DNA from: an uncultured Oxalobacter sp.
GTDB lineage: Bacteria > Pseudomonadota > Gammaproteobacteria > Burkholderiales > Burkholderiaceae_D
Assembly (NCBI GenBank): GCA_905202055.1
Contig: CAJKQK010000045.1
Coordinates: 1-16,785, forward strand
Reading direction: 5' to 3'
Length of the DNA stretch: 16,785 nt
Shown: piece by piece, positions 6,885 to 13,000 of the stretch
Position numbering within the stretch: position 1 is the first letter of the stretch
Layout: every line of letters starts with the position of its first letter
The notes under the pieces: generated by a model
Databases searched by the model: none
What the model saw: the letters and a program-made list of their open reading frames with translations, nothing else
Told to the model about the DNA's origin: nothing
Translations under genes and position numbers: made by a program

Positions 6885-8384
6885 TTATTGCAGGGAACTG
6901 TCGTCCATTCCATCCTGTACCTGCTCTGCGGCACGGATGACGGCTCTTGCCTTGTTTTCGGTTTCCTGCAATTCGGATTCGGGTGAGGAATCGATAACGA
7001 TTCCGGCACCGGCTCCCACGTAGAGCATATCTTTATAGATGACGCCGGTACGGATGGCAATGGCCAGATCCATTTCTCCGCCGAAAGAAAGATAGCCACA
7101 GGCGCCACCGTAAATGCCACGTTTGACGGGTTCCATCTCATCGATGATTTCCATGGCACGGACTTTCGGTGCACCGGAAAGGGTACCTGCAGGGAAAGTC
7201 GCTTTCAGAACATCCAGATTCGACAGGCCCGGTTTCAGAAGACCTTCAACGTTCGAAACGATATGCTGGACATGCGAATATTTTTCAATCGCCATTTTTT
7301 CGGTCACCTTGACGCTGCCGATGGTGGCGATACGACCGATATCGTTCCGGGCCAGATCGATCAGCATGACGTGCTCGGCGATTTCTTTCGTATCGGCCAG
7401 CAATTCAGAGGCAAGCTGCGTGTCTTTTTCCGGTGTAGCACCACGGGGACGCGTGCCAGCCAATGGTCTGACAATCACTTTTCTGCCTTCGGGAACGTTT
7501 TCCTGCCGGACCAGAATTTCAGGAGACGATCCGATAATGTGCTGGTCGTCGAAATGATAATAATAAAGATAGGGCGACGGATTCAACGCTCTCAGGGAAC
7601 GGTAAAGGGACAGCGGCGAATCGGTGAACGGTTTCTTCAGGCGTTGTGCGAGCACGACCTGCATGCAGTCGCCGTTGGCAATGTATTCTCTGGTTCTTTC
7701 TACGGCAGCCAGAAAATCTTCTTTTTTGAAGTCCCTGATCACGTCGGTACGGCTGCTGCCGTCCATTGCCGGTGCAATGGCGGGTTTGTCGAGCATGGCA
7801 CGCAGCTCACGCAGGCGTTGTCTGGCCTGCGAATACGCTTCAGGGCGGGTCGGGTCGGCATAAACGATCAGGTAGAGCTTGCCTGACAGGTTGTCGATAA
7901 CGGCCAGTTCCTCGGTCAACAGCAGTTGAATGTCCGGGAAACCGAGATCGTCTTCCGGTGCACTTTCCCTCAGGCGAGGCTCGATATAGCGGATCGTGTC
8001 GTAACCGAAGTAACCTGCCAGACCACCGCAGAAACGCGGAAGACCGGGGCGGATGGCTACGTTGAATCGGGATTGGTATTCGGCAATAAAGTCCAGCGGG
8101 TTTCCGTCGTTGACTTCAATGACCTTGTCGTTTTTGACGACTTCCGTTTTCAGGCCGTGGGCACGCAAAACGGTAGAGGCGGGCAACCCGATGAACGAAT
8201 AACGTCCGAAACGTTCTCCTCCGACAACGGATTCAAGCAGAAACGAGTTCTTGCCACCGTTGTTCTGCTGGGTCAGTTTCAGATAGAGGGATAAGGGAGT
8301 GTCGAGGTCGGCAATGGCTTCGACGATTAAAGGAATACGGTTATAGCCCTGGTTGGCCAGCGCCTTGAATTCGAGTTCAGTCAT
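6885..8384 (-). CDS. trpE: Anthranilate synthase component I
   Basis: TrpE converts chorismate to anthranilate, the first committed step of tryptophan synthesis, with a glutaminase partner (TrpG) that is not in this window. The 499-residue protein has the tryptophan-binding signature LLES at residues 49-52, followed by RFGRYSFIG. The chorismate-binding domain shows IANGDCMQVVLAQR, SSPEILVR, PLAGTRPRG, GAPKVRAMEIID and IRTGV, and ends with the AGAGIV segment. Tryptophan feedback inhibition is therefore expected. ATG at 8384 has GGAG about eight bases upstream. It lies downstream of rpe and gph, a known betaproteobacterial order. The next gene is rsmB, whereas trpG-trpD-trpC often follow. A probable leader-peptide attenuator precedes it. 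Confidence 0.96.
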   Translation of the reverse strand: MTELEFKALANQGYNRIPLIVEAIADLDTPLSLYLKLTQQNNGGKNSFLLESVVGGERFGRYSFIGLPASTVLRAHGLKTEVVKNDKVIEVNDGNPLDFIAEYQSRFNVAIRPGLPRFCGGLAGYFGYDTIRYIEPRLRESAPEDDLGFPDIQLLLTEELAVIDNLSGKLYLIVYADPTRPEAYSQARQRLRELRAMLDKPAIAPAMDGSSRTDVIRDFKKEDFLAAVERTREYIANGDCMQVVLAQRLKKPFTDSPLSLYRSLRALNPSPYLYYYHFDDQHIIGSSPEILVRQENVPEGRKVIVRPLAGTRPRGATPEKDTQLASELLADTKEIAEHVMLIDLARNDIGRIATIGSVKVTEKMAIEKYSHVQHIVSNVEGLLKPGLSNLDVLKATFPAGTLSGAPKVRAMEIIDEMEPVKRGIYGGACGYLSFGGEMDLAIAIRTGVIYKDMLYVGAGAGIVIDSSPESELQETENKARAVIRAAEQVQDGMDDSSLQ

Positions 8385-8417
8385 GATTTTCTCCGGTTCG
8401 CATTAGCGAAATAGCTC

Positions 8418-8446
8418 AAAAAACAGGCCGACGGATAAGAACGGCC
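8418..8446 (-). terminator. Attenuator-type terminator just upstream of trpE
   Basis: Read on the minus strand, GGCCG (8446-8442) and CGGCC (8430-8426) form a GC-only 5-bp stem with an 11-base loop. The sequence TG and six T follow, ending 34 bases before the trpE start codon. A terminator here would stop transcription coming from gph before it reaches trpE, as expected for an attenuator. The short stem makes it modest in predicted strength. Confidence 0.5.
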
Positions 8447-8476
8447 GCAAACTTGTTTTACATGAATAAAGTTTGC
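8447..8476 (-). promoter_or_regulatory. Leader hairpin overlapping the second Trp codon of the trpE leader
   Basis: A perfect 8-bp inverted repeat (on the minus strand GCAAACTT at 8476-8469 and AAGTTTGC at 8454-8447) has a 14-base loop. Its 5' arm begins at the last base of the second Trp codon and its loop holds the leader stop codon. It directly abuts the terminator hairpin. This is where a pause or anti-terminator hairpin would sit. I could not draw a convincing alternative 2:3 pairing by eye. A second possible pairing joins CGACG in the Trp/Arg codons (8484-8480) with CGTCG in the terminator 3' side (8433-8429). Confidence 0.5.
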
Positions 8477-8544
8477 CAGCGTCGCCACAACCCTCCGGAG
8501 ATCAGAGTGGCTTGTGAAAACACGGGTTTTTTGATGAGAAACAT
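8458..8544 (-). CDS. trpL: Probable trp leader peptide (28 residues, WRRW)
   Basis: This short ORF between gph and trpE reads from ATG at 8544 to TAA at 8460-8458 and ends GGLWRRWQTLFM. It has two tryptophans within four residues, nine residues or fewer from its stop. It is followed immediately by a hairpin and then by a GC hairpin with a T-run, just before trpE. That combination is the signature of transcription attenuation by a leader peptide. The ORF starts 15 bases downstream of the gph stop. The ribosome site is poor (only GAAAG about 11 bases upstream), which is the main doubt. A competing 35-codon frame from GTG at 8488 has a GGAGG nearby but contains no tryptophan. Confidence 0.5.
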   Translation of the reverse strand: MFLIKKPVFSQATLISGGLWRRWQTLFM

Positions 8545-8559
8545 GATCGATAAAAACTT

Positions 8560-9252
8560 TCAGGAAATAAGGTTGGCTGCTTGCAGCAAACTGGACACCG
8601 TGGCGTCCGGATTCATTTCATCCACAGGTTTTCCATAATTATAACCATATGGAACCATAAATAGCGAACATCCGGCTGCCCGTGCTGCCTGCGCGTCATT
8701 GACAGAGTCTCCGATCGCAACAGCCTGTGCCGGAGAAAAGCCGAATTTCCTGCAGGCCATCTGCATGGGAAAAGGATCGGGTTTCTTGACGAGAAAGGTA
8801 TCTGAACAGTAAATCAGATTGAAGTATGAGTACAGTCCGTTTTTTGCCAGCAGGGGTTCGGTGAATATGGAAGGTTTGTTGGTCACGCAGGCGATATTGA
8901 GCCTTTTTTCTTTCATGGCCTGAAGGCCTTCTTTCACTCCCGGGAAAACCGTGCTGTGTTCGCCATTGACGATACGGTAATACTTGTAAAACAGCGTCAT
9001 GGCGATATCCATTGTTTTTTCGACTTCATCGGATTCAAGATGAACCGAAAGCGTGCTTCTGACGAGATTTTGCGTTCCCCTGCCGACAAACATCCGTATC
9101 GAGGCGACCTCGACAGGGGGTAGTGTCAGTTCACTGAGCATGCTGTTCAATGCGACATCCAGGTCCGGTACCGAATCGATCATCGTGCCATCAAGGTCAA
9201 GAATGACGACGTGAATGTCTTTCAATGGGTTTTTTTCTGATATGGCTGTCAT
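8560..9252 (-). CDS. gph: Phosphoglycolate phosphatase (HAD superfamily)
   Basis: This soluble HAD hydrolase removes phosphate from 2-phosphoglycolate. Motif I is DLDGT with nucleophile D19 and acid/base D21. Motif II is VTNKP with T124. The motif-III lysine is K157 in VKKPDP, and motif IV is GDSVND (D182, D186). The alpha-helical cap lies between residues about 25 and 95. At 230 residues the length is normal. It follows rpe by four bases on the same strand, the classic rpe-gph-trpE arrangement. Related HAD phosphatases share these motifs, so substrate assignment leans on gene order. Confidence 0.92.
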   Translation of the reverse strand: MTAISEKNPLKDIHVVILDLDGTMIDSVPDLDVALNSMLSELTLPPVEVASIRMFVGRGTQNLVRSTLSVHLESDEVEKTMDIAMTLFYKYYRIVNGEHSTVFPGVKEGLQAMKEKRLNIACVTNKPSIFTEPLLAKNGLYSYFNLIYCSDTFLVKKPDPFPMQMACRKFGFSPAQAVAIGDSVNDAQAARAAGCSLFMVPYGYNYGKPVDEMNPDATVSSLLQAANLIS

Positions 9253-9256
9253 GGTT

Positions 9257-9937
9257 CTAGCTCAATCCGGGAGTGACAAAAGCCAGCTGTTCACGCATTT
9301 CCCTGATAACACGAGCGTAATCCGGCTGGTTGAAGATGGCGGATCCGGCCACGAAAGTATCGGCGCCTGCAGCCGCTATTTCAGCAATATTGCCCACTTT
9401 GACGCCGCCATCGACTTCCAGCATGATTTGGCGGCCCGAAGAATCGATCATGGCGCGCACGGTTTCGATTTTTTTCAGGGCATGCGGAATGAATGACTGG
9501 CCACCGAAACCGGGGTTGACCGACATAATGAGGATAAGGTCCAACTTGTCCATGACATGAAGCAGGTAATCCAGTGGTGTGGCCGGGTTAAATACCAGTC
9601 CGGCCTTACAACCATTGTCATGAATCAACTGCAAGGTACGGTCGATGTGTTCTGATGCTTCTGGATGGAAAGAAATAATGTTCGCACCCGCTTTGGCGAA
9701 ATCGGGAATGATGCGATCGACAGGCTTGACCATAAGATGAACGTCGATAGGGACATCGACATGAGGCCGGATTGCAGCGCAAACCATGGGACCCATTGTC
9801 AGATTCGGGACATAATGATTGTCCATCACATCGAAATGGATCATGTCGGCGCCGGCTTTGACCACGTTGCGGACTTCGTTGCCCAGTTCGGCAAAGTCGG
9901 CGGAAAGGATACTGGGAGCAATACGGTATTGGGTCAT
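9257..9937 (-). CDS. rpe: Ribulose-phosphate 3-epimerase
   Basis: Rpe interconverts D-ribulose 5-phosphate and D-xylulose 5-phosphate in the pentose phosphate pathway. The (beta/alpha)8 barrel shows the expected metal and catalytic residues: S9 in IAPSILSADF, H34 and D36 in IHFDVMDNHYVPN, H67 in DVHLMV, and D176 in LEVDGGV. The phosphate-binding loops SVNPGFGGQ and AGSAIF are present. At 226 residues it is full length. It is the first gene of the minus-strand run and diverges from apaG across a 131-base spacer. Confidence 0.97.
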   Translation of the reverse strand: MTQYRIAPSILSADFAELGNEVRNVVKAGADMIHFDVMDNHYVPNLTMGPMVCAAIRPHVDVPIDVHLMVKPVDRIIPDFAKAGANIISFHPEASEHIDRTLQLIHDNGCKAGLVFNPATPLDYLLHVMDKLDLILIMSVNPGFGGQSFIPHALKKIETVRAMIDSSGRQIMLEVDGGVKVGNIAEIAAAGADTFVAGSAIFNQPDYARVIREMREQLAFVTPGLS

Positions 9938-10068
9938 GGAAATATCAAAATCGATTTCAGAAGGTTTTATTTTATACCGGTTGATTCATAAAGAACTTTG
10001 GTTAGTCGCAAATTAAGGGTTTTTGTATCAATCCATAATGAATTTTATTTTTCAATAAGAGGGTTGGG
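9938..10068. promoter_or_regulatory. Divergent promoter region between rpe and apaG
   Basis: This 131-base AT-rich spacer separates the two divergent genes and must carry both promoters. On the minus strand a TATAAA at 9976-9971 could be the -10 of the rpe-gph(-trpE) transcript, without a good -35. On the plus strand CATAAT near 10034-10039 is a possible -10 for apaG, whose ATG has AGAGGG as ribosome site. Neither promoter is firmly supported by sequence alone. Confidence 0.4.
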
Positions 10069-10443
10069 ATGAGTTCTGATTTACTCGATGTCTCTGTGAC
10101 GACAAGATATATAGACGATCAGTCCGCCCCTGATCGGGACAGTTACGTGTTTACTTATTCGGTAACCATCAAAAATAAAGGGCAGGTTGGAGCACAACTG
10201 ATCGCGCGCCACTGGATTATTACAGATGCCAATAATCATGTGGAAGAGATTCGCGGTTTGGGGGTGGTGGGACGCCAGCCCCTGCTCAAGCCGGGAGAAG
10301 AATTTGAATATACCAGCGGTACTTCTCTGGCGACTCCGCAGGGATCGATGCAGGGAGAATTTTTGTGTGTAACGGAACAGGGCGCGCAGTTCAATGTGGA
10401 GATTCCGGAATTTCTGCTGTCTTTGCCAAGGACGCTTCACTGA
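10069..10443 (+). CDS. apaG: ApaG domain protein
   Basis: This 124-residue single-domain protein has an immunoglobulin-like beta fold (DUF525/ApaG). Family landmarks are visible: YVFTYSVTIKNKG, ARHWIITDANN, VEEIRGLGVVGRQPLLKPGE, FEYTSGTSL, and GSMQGEF near the C-terminus. The molecular function is not settled; the Salmonella homologue (CorD) is linked to Co2+ resistance and Mg2+ transport. ATG at 10069 has AGAGGG about seven bases upstream. mltA follows 130 bases later on the same strand. Confidence 0.96.
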   Translation: MSSDLLDVSVTTRYIDDQSAPDRDSYVFTYSVTIKNKGQVGAQLIARHWIITDANNHVEEIRGLGVVGRQPLLKPGEEFEYTSGTSLATPQGSMQGEFLCVTEQGAQFNVEIPEFLLSLPRTLH

Positions 10444-10499
10444 GACGGTTTAGTTTGATGTTTTAAAGGGAAAAGAATGTCGTGCCTGTTTTATTTACC

Positions 10500-10505
10500 T
10501 ATAAT
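10500..10505 (+). promoter_or_regulatory. Possible -10 box for mltA
   Basis: A perfect TATAAT stands 70 bases before the predicted mltA start, in the apaG-mltA spacer. No convincing -35 hexamer is found 16-18 bases upstream, so this is only a candidate. Confidence 0.3.
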
Positions 10506-10574
10506 GGTGCACATTGGCGAACTCTGAAAAGTGGGATCGCGGTTCTGATTGAATAAGCAATGTGGATATCCATC

Positions 10575-11732
10575 ATGTCTTTTAAACGTCTTTTTCCTTA
10601 CTTCATTCTGGGATGCCTGTCCCTTTTGCTCGCTTCATGTACAACAACTCCGCCGACGACACCGGAAGAGCCTGGTCAGGTATTCACCGAAGGGCGTCAT
10701 CAGGTCTCCTTTTCGGATATTCCCGGATGGAATGACGACGATGTCAGGGAAGTGTGGCCCGCCTTCATGAACTCCTGTCGTGCTCTCCGGAAAAAAGAAC
10801 AATGGCGCGACATCTGTCTGGATGCAAAATCGATCGATCCCAATGACGGCCTTGCCGTCAGACATTTTTTTGAATCGAATTTCGTCCCTTATCGTGTTAT
10901 CGGTGAAAACGGTTCCGATACAGGTATGGCAACCGGTTATTACGAGCCTTTGCTGAAAGGCAGCCGGGTCAGGAAAGGGGCTTTCAAGACAGCTTTGTAT
11001 CGTGAGCCTTCCGATCTTTTGACGATCGATCTGGCGAGTGCCTATCCCCAGTTGAAGGGACTTCGCTTGCGCGGAAAACTGGAAGAAAATCGTGTCGTCC
11101 CATATGAAACGCGGGGTGAGCTGGAAAAATCGAACAAGCTCGCAGGCAATGAAATTGTCTGGGTCGATGACGCTCTGGATGCTTTCTTCCTTGAAATTCA
11201 GGGGTCGGGCCGTGTTTATATCCCTGAAACAAATGAAACCATTCGTGTGGCTTATGCCAACCAGAATGGTCGTCCTTATCGTTCAATTGGTCGTTATCTC
11301 ATCGACAAGGGAGAGCTGAAACCGGGCCAAGCATCTGCACAGCAAATAAAAAAATGGCTCAAGAACAATCCTCGACGTTTTCGTGAAGTGCTTGACTCCA
11401 ATCCGAGCTATGTCTTTTTCAGGGAAGAAAAAATCAGTGACCCTGGTGTAGGGCCCAACGGCGCACAGGGCGTTCCCCTTACGCCGGAGCGTTCCATAGC
11501 AGTCGATCCACGTTACGTCCCGCTGGGTACACCCGTTTTCATCGACACGACCAGGCCTTACAGCACGACACCACTCAAGAAACTGGTGATGGCGCAGGAC
11601 ACGGGAGGGGCGATAAGAGGACCTGTCAGGGCGGATTACTTCTGGGGATTCGGGAATGAAGCCGGTGAACAGGCAGGCAAGATGAAGCAGAAACTGAAAG
11701 TCTGGCTGTTGTTGCCCAGACAGCCAGACTGA
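10575..11732 (+). CDS. mltA: Membrane-bound lytic murein transglycosylase A (lipoprotein)
   Basis: MltA cleaves the glycan strands of peptidoglycan to 1,6-anhydromuramyl products. It acts in the periplasm, anchored to the outer membrane. A type II signal with lipobox LLASC gives lipidated C22. The MltA barrel begins near MATGYYEP (residue 118) and includes LEIQGSGRVY. The C-terminal 3D domain reads RSIAVDPRYVPLGTPVF, then MAQDTGGAIRG with the likely catalytic Asp at residue 342, then ADYFWGFGNEAGEQAG. Length (385 residues) is normal. ATG at 10575 was chosen because it gives a compact lipoprotein signal (MSFKRLF...). An in-frame ATG at 10560 adds five residues and cannot be excluded; neither has a strong ribosome site. 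Confidence 0.95.
   Translation: MSFKRLFPYFILGCLSLLLASCTTTPPTTPEEPGQVFTEGRHQVSFSDIPGWNDDDVREVWPAFMNSCRALRKKEQWRDICLDAKSIDPNDGLAVRHFFESNFVPYRVIGENGSDTGMATGYYEPLLKGSRVRKGAFKTALYREPSDLLTIDLASAYPQLKGLRLRGKLEENRVVPYETRGELEKSNKLAGNEIVWVDDALDAFFLEIQGSGRVYIPETNETIRVAYANQNGRPYRSIGRYLIDKGELKPGQASAQQIKKWLKNNPRRFREVLDSNPSYVFFREEKISDPGVGPNGAQGVPLTPERSIAVDPRYVPLGTPVFIDTTRPYSTTPLKKLVMAQDTGGAIRGPVRADYFWGFGNEAGEQAGKMKQKLKVWLLLPRQPD
11700..11729. terminator. Hairpin overlapping the 3' end of mltA, between convergent genes
   Basis: A perfect 9-bp inverted repeat (GTCTGGCTG at 11700-11708, CAGCCAGAC at 11721-11729) with a 12-base loop is built from the last codons of mltA and ends one base before its TGA. There is no good T-run on the plus side. 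On the minus strand it is followed by only TTTC. It may protect or help end the mltA mRNA, or end the convergent uspA transcript. Confidence 0.45.
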
Positions 11733-11754
11733 GAAACAGGGAACTGACGTTGAA

Positions 11755-12192
11755 TTAGCGGTAAACCAGAACAGGAACGTGAGCAGTCGCGAGAACTTTC
11801 TGGGTTTCACTGCCGATGAAAAGCTTGTTCAGGCCTTTTCGGCCGTGTGACGCCATAAAGATACAATCGCAATCGTGTTCATCAGCGATACGGACGATTT
11901 CTTCATTCGGTTTCGTCGACTGCGCGACAACGGTTTCGCAGGGAACGCCGGCTTCTTCAGCCAGCTCGGCGATCCGTTTCACTCTGGATTGGGCAGAAAG
12001 TTGTTCGCGAAGCAGATAATCGGATTCGGTCGACTTTGTCAGGGCTTCAATCTGGTTGAATGAAAGAGGTTCGGCAACAGAAAGTCCAACGATTTTGCAA
12101 CCCGGATGGGATGCGGCAAACTGGATGGCTGCCATGATGGCTTTTTCGGAAAGGACAGTACCATCGCTTGGCACAAGTATTTTTCTGTACAT
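11755..12192 (-). CDS. Universal stress protein (UspA family)
   Basis: This is a small cytosolic alpha/beta protein of 145 residues. The family opening is MYRKILVPSDGTVLSEKAI. The nucleotide-binding region is close to the ATP-binding Usp consensus G-2x-G-9x-G-(S/T): ASHGRKGLNKLFIGS, with the first Gly replaced by Ala. The protein ends VPVLVYR, as usual for the family. ATP binding is therefore plausible. ATG at 12192 has a strong GGAGG seven bases upstream. It is transcribed towards mltA and away from the DUF4404 gene. Usp proteins are typically induced by stress or growth arrest; nothing here specifies the signal. Confidence 0.93.
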   Translation of the reverse strand: MYRKILVPSDGTVLSEKAIMAAIQFAASHPGCKIVGLSVAEPLSFNQIEALTKSTESDYLLREQLSAQSRVKRIAELAEEAGVPCETVVAQSTKPNEEIVRIADEHDCDCIFMASHGRKGLNKLFIGSETQKVLATAHVPVLVYR

Positions 12193-12342
12193 AAAACCTC
12201 CATTATCAATGATGAAAACAGGGTGCCATTATTGATGTGACGAGTCCATGATGTGAGTCAAGATGGTGCGTCGGAACAACTTTTTAAAATCCGTTGTGAC
12301 CCAAAATAAATGATATGCTTTTATAAAAAAGGAGATGTTTGT

Positions 12343-12609
12343 ATGCAAAAAATTAAAGATAAACTCGATCAGATCCAGACACACCTGTCTTCAACAGAAC
12401 AGGTCGATCCTGCATTGAAACAGGAATACAGGGAACTGGATGACAATATCCGGAAAATGATGGCAGTCAAAAATGAAAGTGCAGCAAGCGACCTCGCCAT
12501 TATGGATAGCGATGCCAGACGAATCGCCGCCAAATTTGAAGTGAAGCATCCGCATGCAGGCGGACTGATCCGCCAGCTGGCAGACATTCTCCAGAGTATG
12601 GGGGTCTGA
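12343..12609 (+). CDS. DUF4404 family small protein
   Basis: This 88-residue, charged, helical protein of unknown function is recognised as DUF4404 from its pattern. It has an N-terminal helix (MQKIKDKLDQIQTHL), a central acidic segment (ALKQEYRELDDNIRKM) and the C-terminal RIAAKFEVKHPHAGGLIRQL followed by ADILQSMGV. It has no signal peptide or membrane segment. I placed the start at ATG 12343 because GGAG lies eight bases upstream. An open frame extends 11 codons further up without a ribosome site. It is a single-gene transcript: uspA diverges from it, and a strong palindromic terminator follows six bases after the stop. Confidence 0.85.
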   Translation: MQKIKDKLDQIQTHLSSTEQVDPALKQEYRELDDNIRKMMAVKNESAASDLAIMDSDARRIAAKFEVKHPHAGGLIRQLADILQSMGV

Positions 12610-12615
12610 TACAGC

Positions 12616-12647
12616 AAAGGAGTGTGATCGATCACACTCCTTTTATT
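12616..12647 (+). terminator. Strong palindromic intrinsic terminator after the DUF4404 gene
   Basis: A 28-base perfect palindrome, AAAGGAGTGTGATC followed by its exact complement (12616-12643), runs into TTTT. It folds to a stem of up to 12 bp with a tight loop and can work in both directions because the left side is A-rich. It marks the left edge of the gene-free AT-rich interval before priA. Confidence 0.9.
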
Positions 12648-12811
12648 CTGATGTATGTTGACGGCATAAAACCTTGAAAAATAAAGACTTGAATCGCGCA
12701 GGAAAGGCGATGAGAAATGTCAATGTTTTTCTGATAAAAAAGTACACTTATGCACAAAGTCACAAAATTGAAATAAACAAAAATTTTTTATCATTATTTT
12801 TTTGTGTTTTT

Positions 12812-12824
12812 TAAATCATTGATT
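12812..12824 (-). promoter_or_regulatory. IHF-binding site match
   Basis: The minus strand reads AATCAATGATTTA, an exact match to the IHF consensus WATCAANNNNTTR. It is centred in the AT-rich block between the left DnaA box and the right DnaA-box cluster. Matches arise by chance in AT-rich DNA, so position is the main support. Confidence 0.4.
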
Positions 12825-12908
12825 TCAAAAGAAATTTTTTTTGCATTCCGGATGAGCAAATTATTGAAAGGCGCATAAATACTAGGATGGTCAGCTGTCA
12901 ATACCTGA

Positions 12909-12943
12909 TTTTCCACAATGTTATCCACAGACTTTGTGGATAG
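12909..12943. promoter_or_regulatory. Cluster of three DnaA-box matches upstream of priA
   Basis: TTTTCCACA (12909-12917, one mismatch), TTATCCACA (12921-12929, perfect) and TGTGGATAG (12935-12943, minus-strand CTATCCACA, one mismatch) occur within 35 bases. The first two lie in the same orientation 12 bases apart, start to start. The spacing allows cooperative DnaA binding. The cluster ends about 57 bases before the preferred priA start. Confidence 0.6.
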
Positions 12944-13000
12944 TTGAAAAAGGCCTTACAAATTCAACGCTTAGCCTCACTCTGCAGGGTTTACATTAAG

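Larger units (their letters stand above)
12741..12943. other. Origin-like AT-rich interval with DnaA boxes (candidate oriC or DnaA-controlled region)
   Basis: This stretch without genes holds a block of A/T runs (12770-12844) suited to unwinding. It is flanked by DnaA-box matches: TTATGCACA at 12748-12756 fits TTATNCACA on its left. On its right is a cluster of TTTTCCACA (12909-12917), TTATCCACA (12921-12929) and TGTGGATAG, which is CTATCCACA on the minus strand (12935-12943). A full IHF-consensus match sits inside it. Boxes plus an AT-rich unwinding zone plus IHF is the layout of gamma- and betaproteobacterial origins. A DnaA-regulated priA promoter is the main alternative. dnaA, dnaN and rpmH are not in view. 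Confidence 0.45.

Noticed and set aside
7114..7886. Plus-strand open frames of 147 and 207 residues opposite trpE.
   Set aside because: They are antisense shadows of a complete trpE with all its motifs; the peptides are unlike known proteins.
8381..8488. A 35-codon plus-stop ORF on the minus strand from GTG, whose TGA overlaps the trpE ATG, with GGAGG just upstream.
   Set aside because: The Shine-Dalgarno spacing is too short (about three bases), there is no tryptophan, and the peptide matches nothing I know. The overlapping WRRW frame better explains the hairpins. It remains a weak alternative.
12621..12638. TGTGATCGATCACA resembles a CRP-type operator.
   Set aside because: The half-site spacing is four and not six bases, and the motif is the core of a 28-base terminator palindrome followed by T residues.
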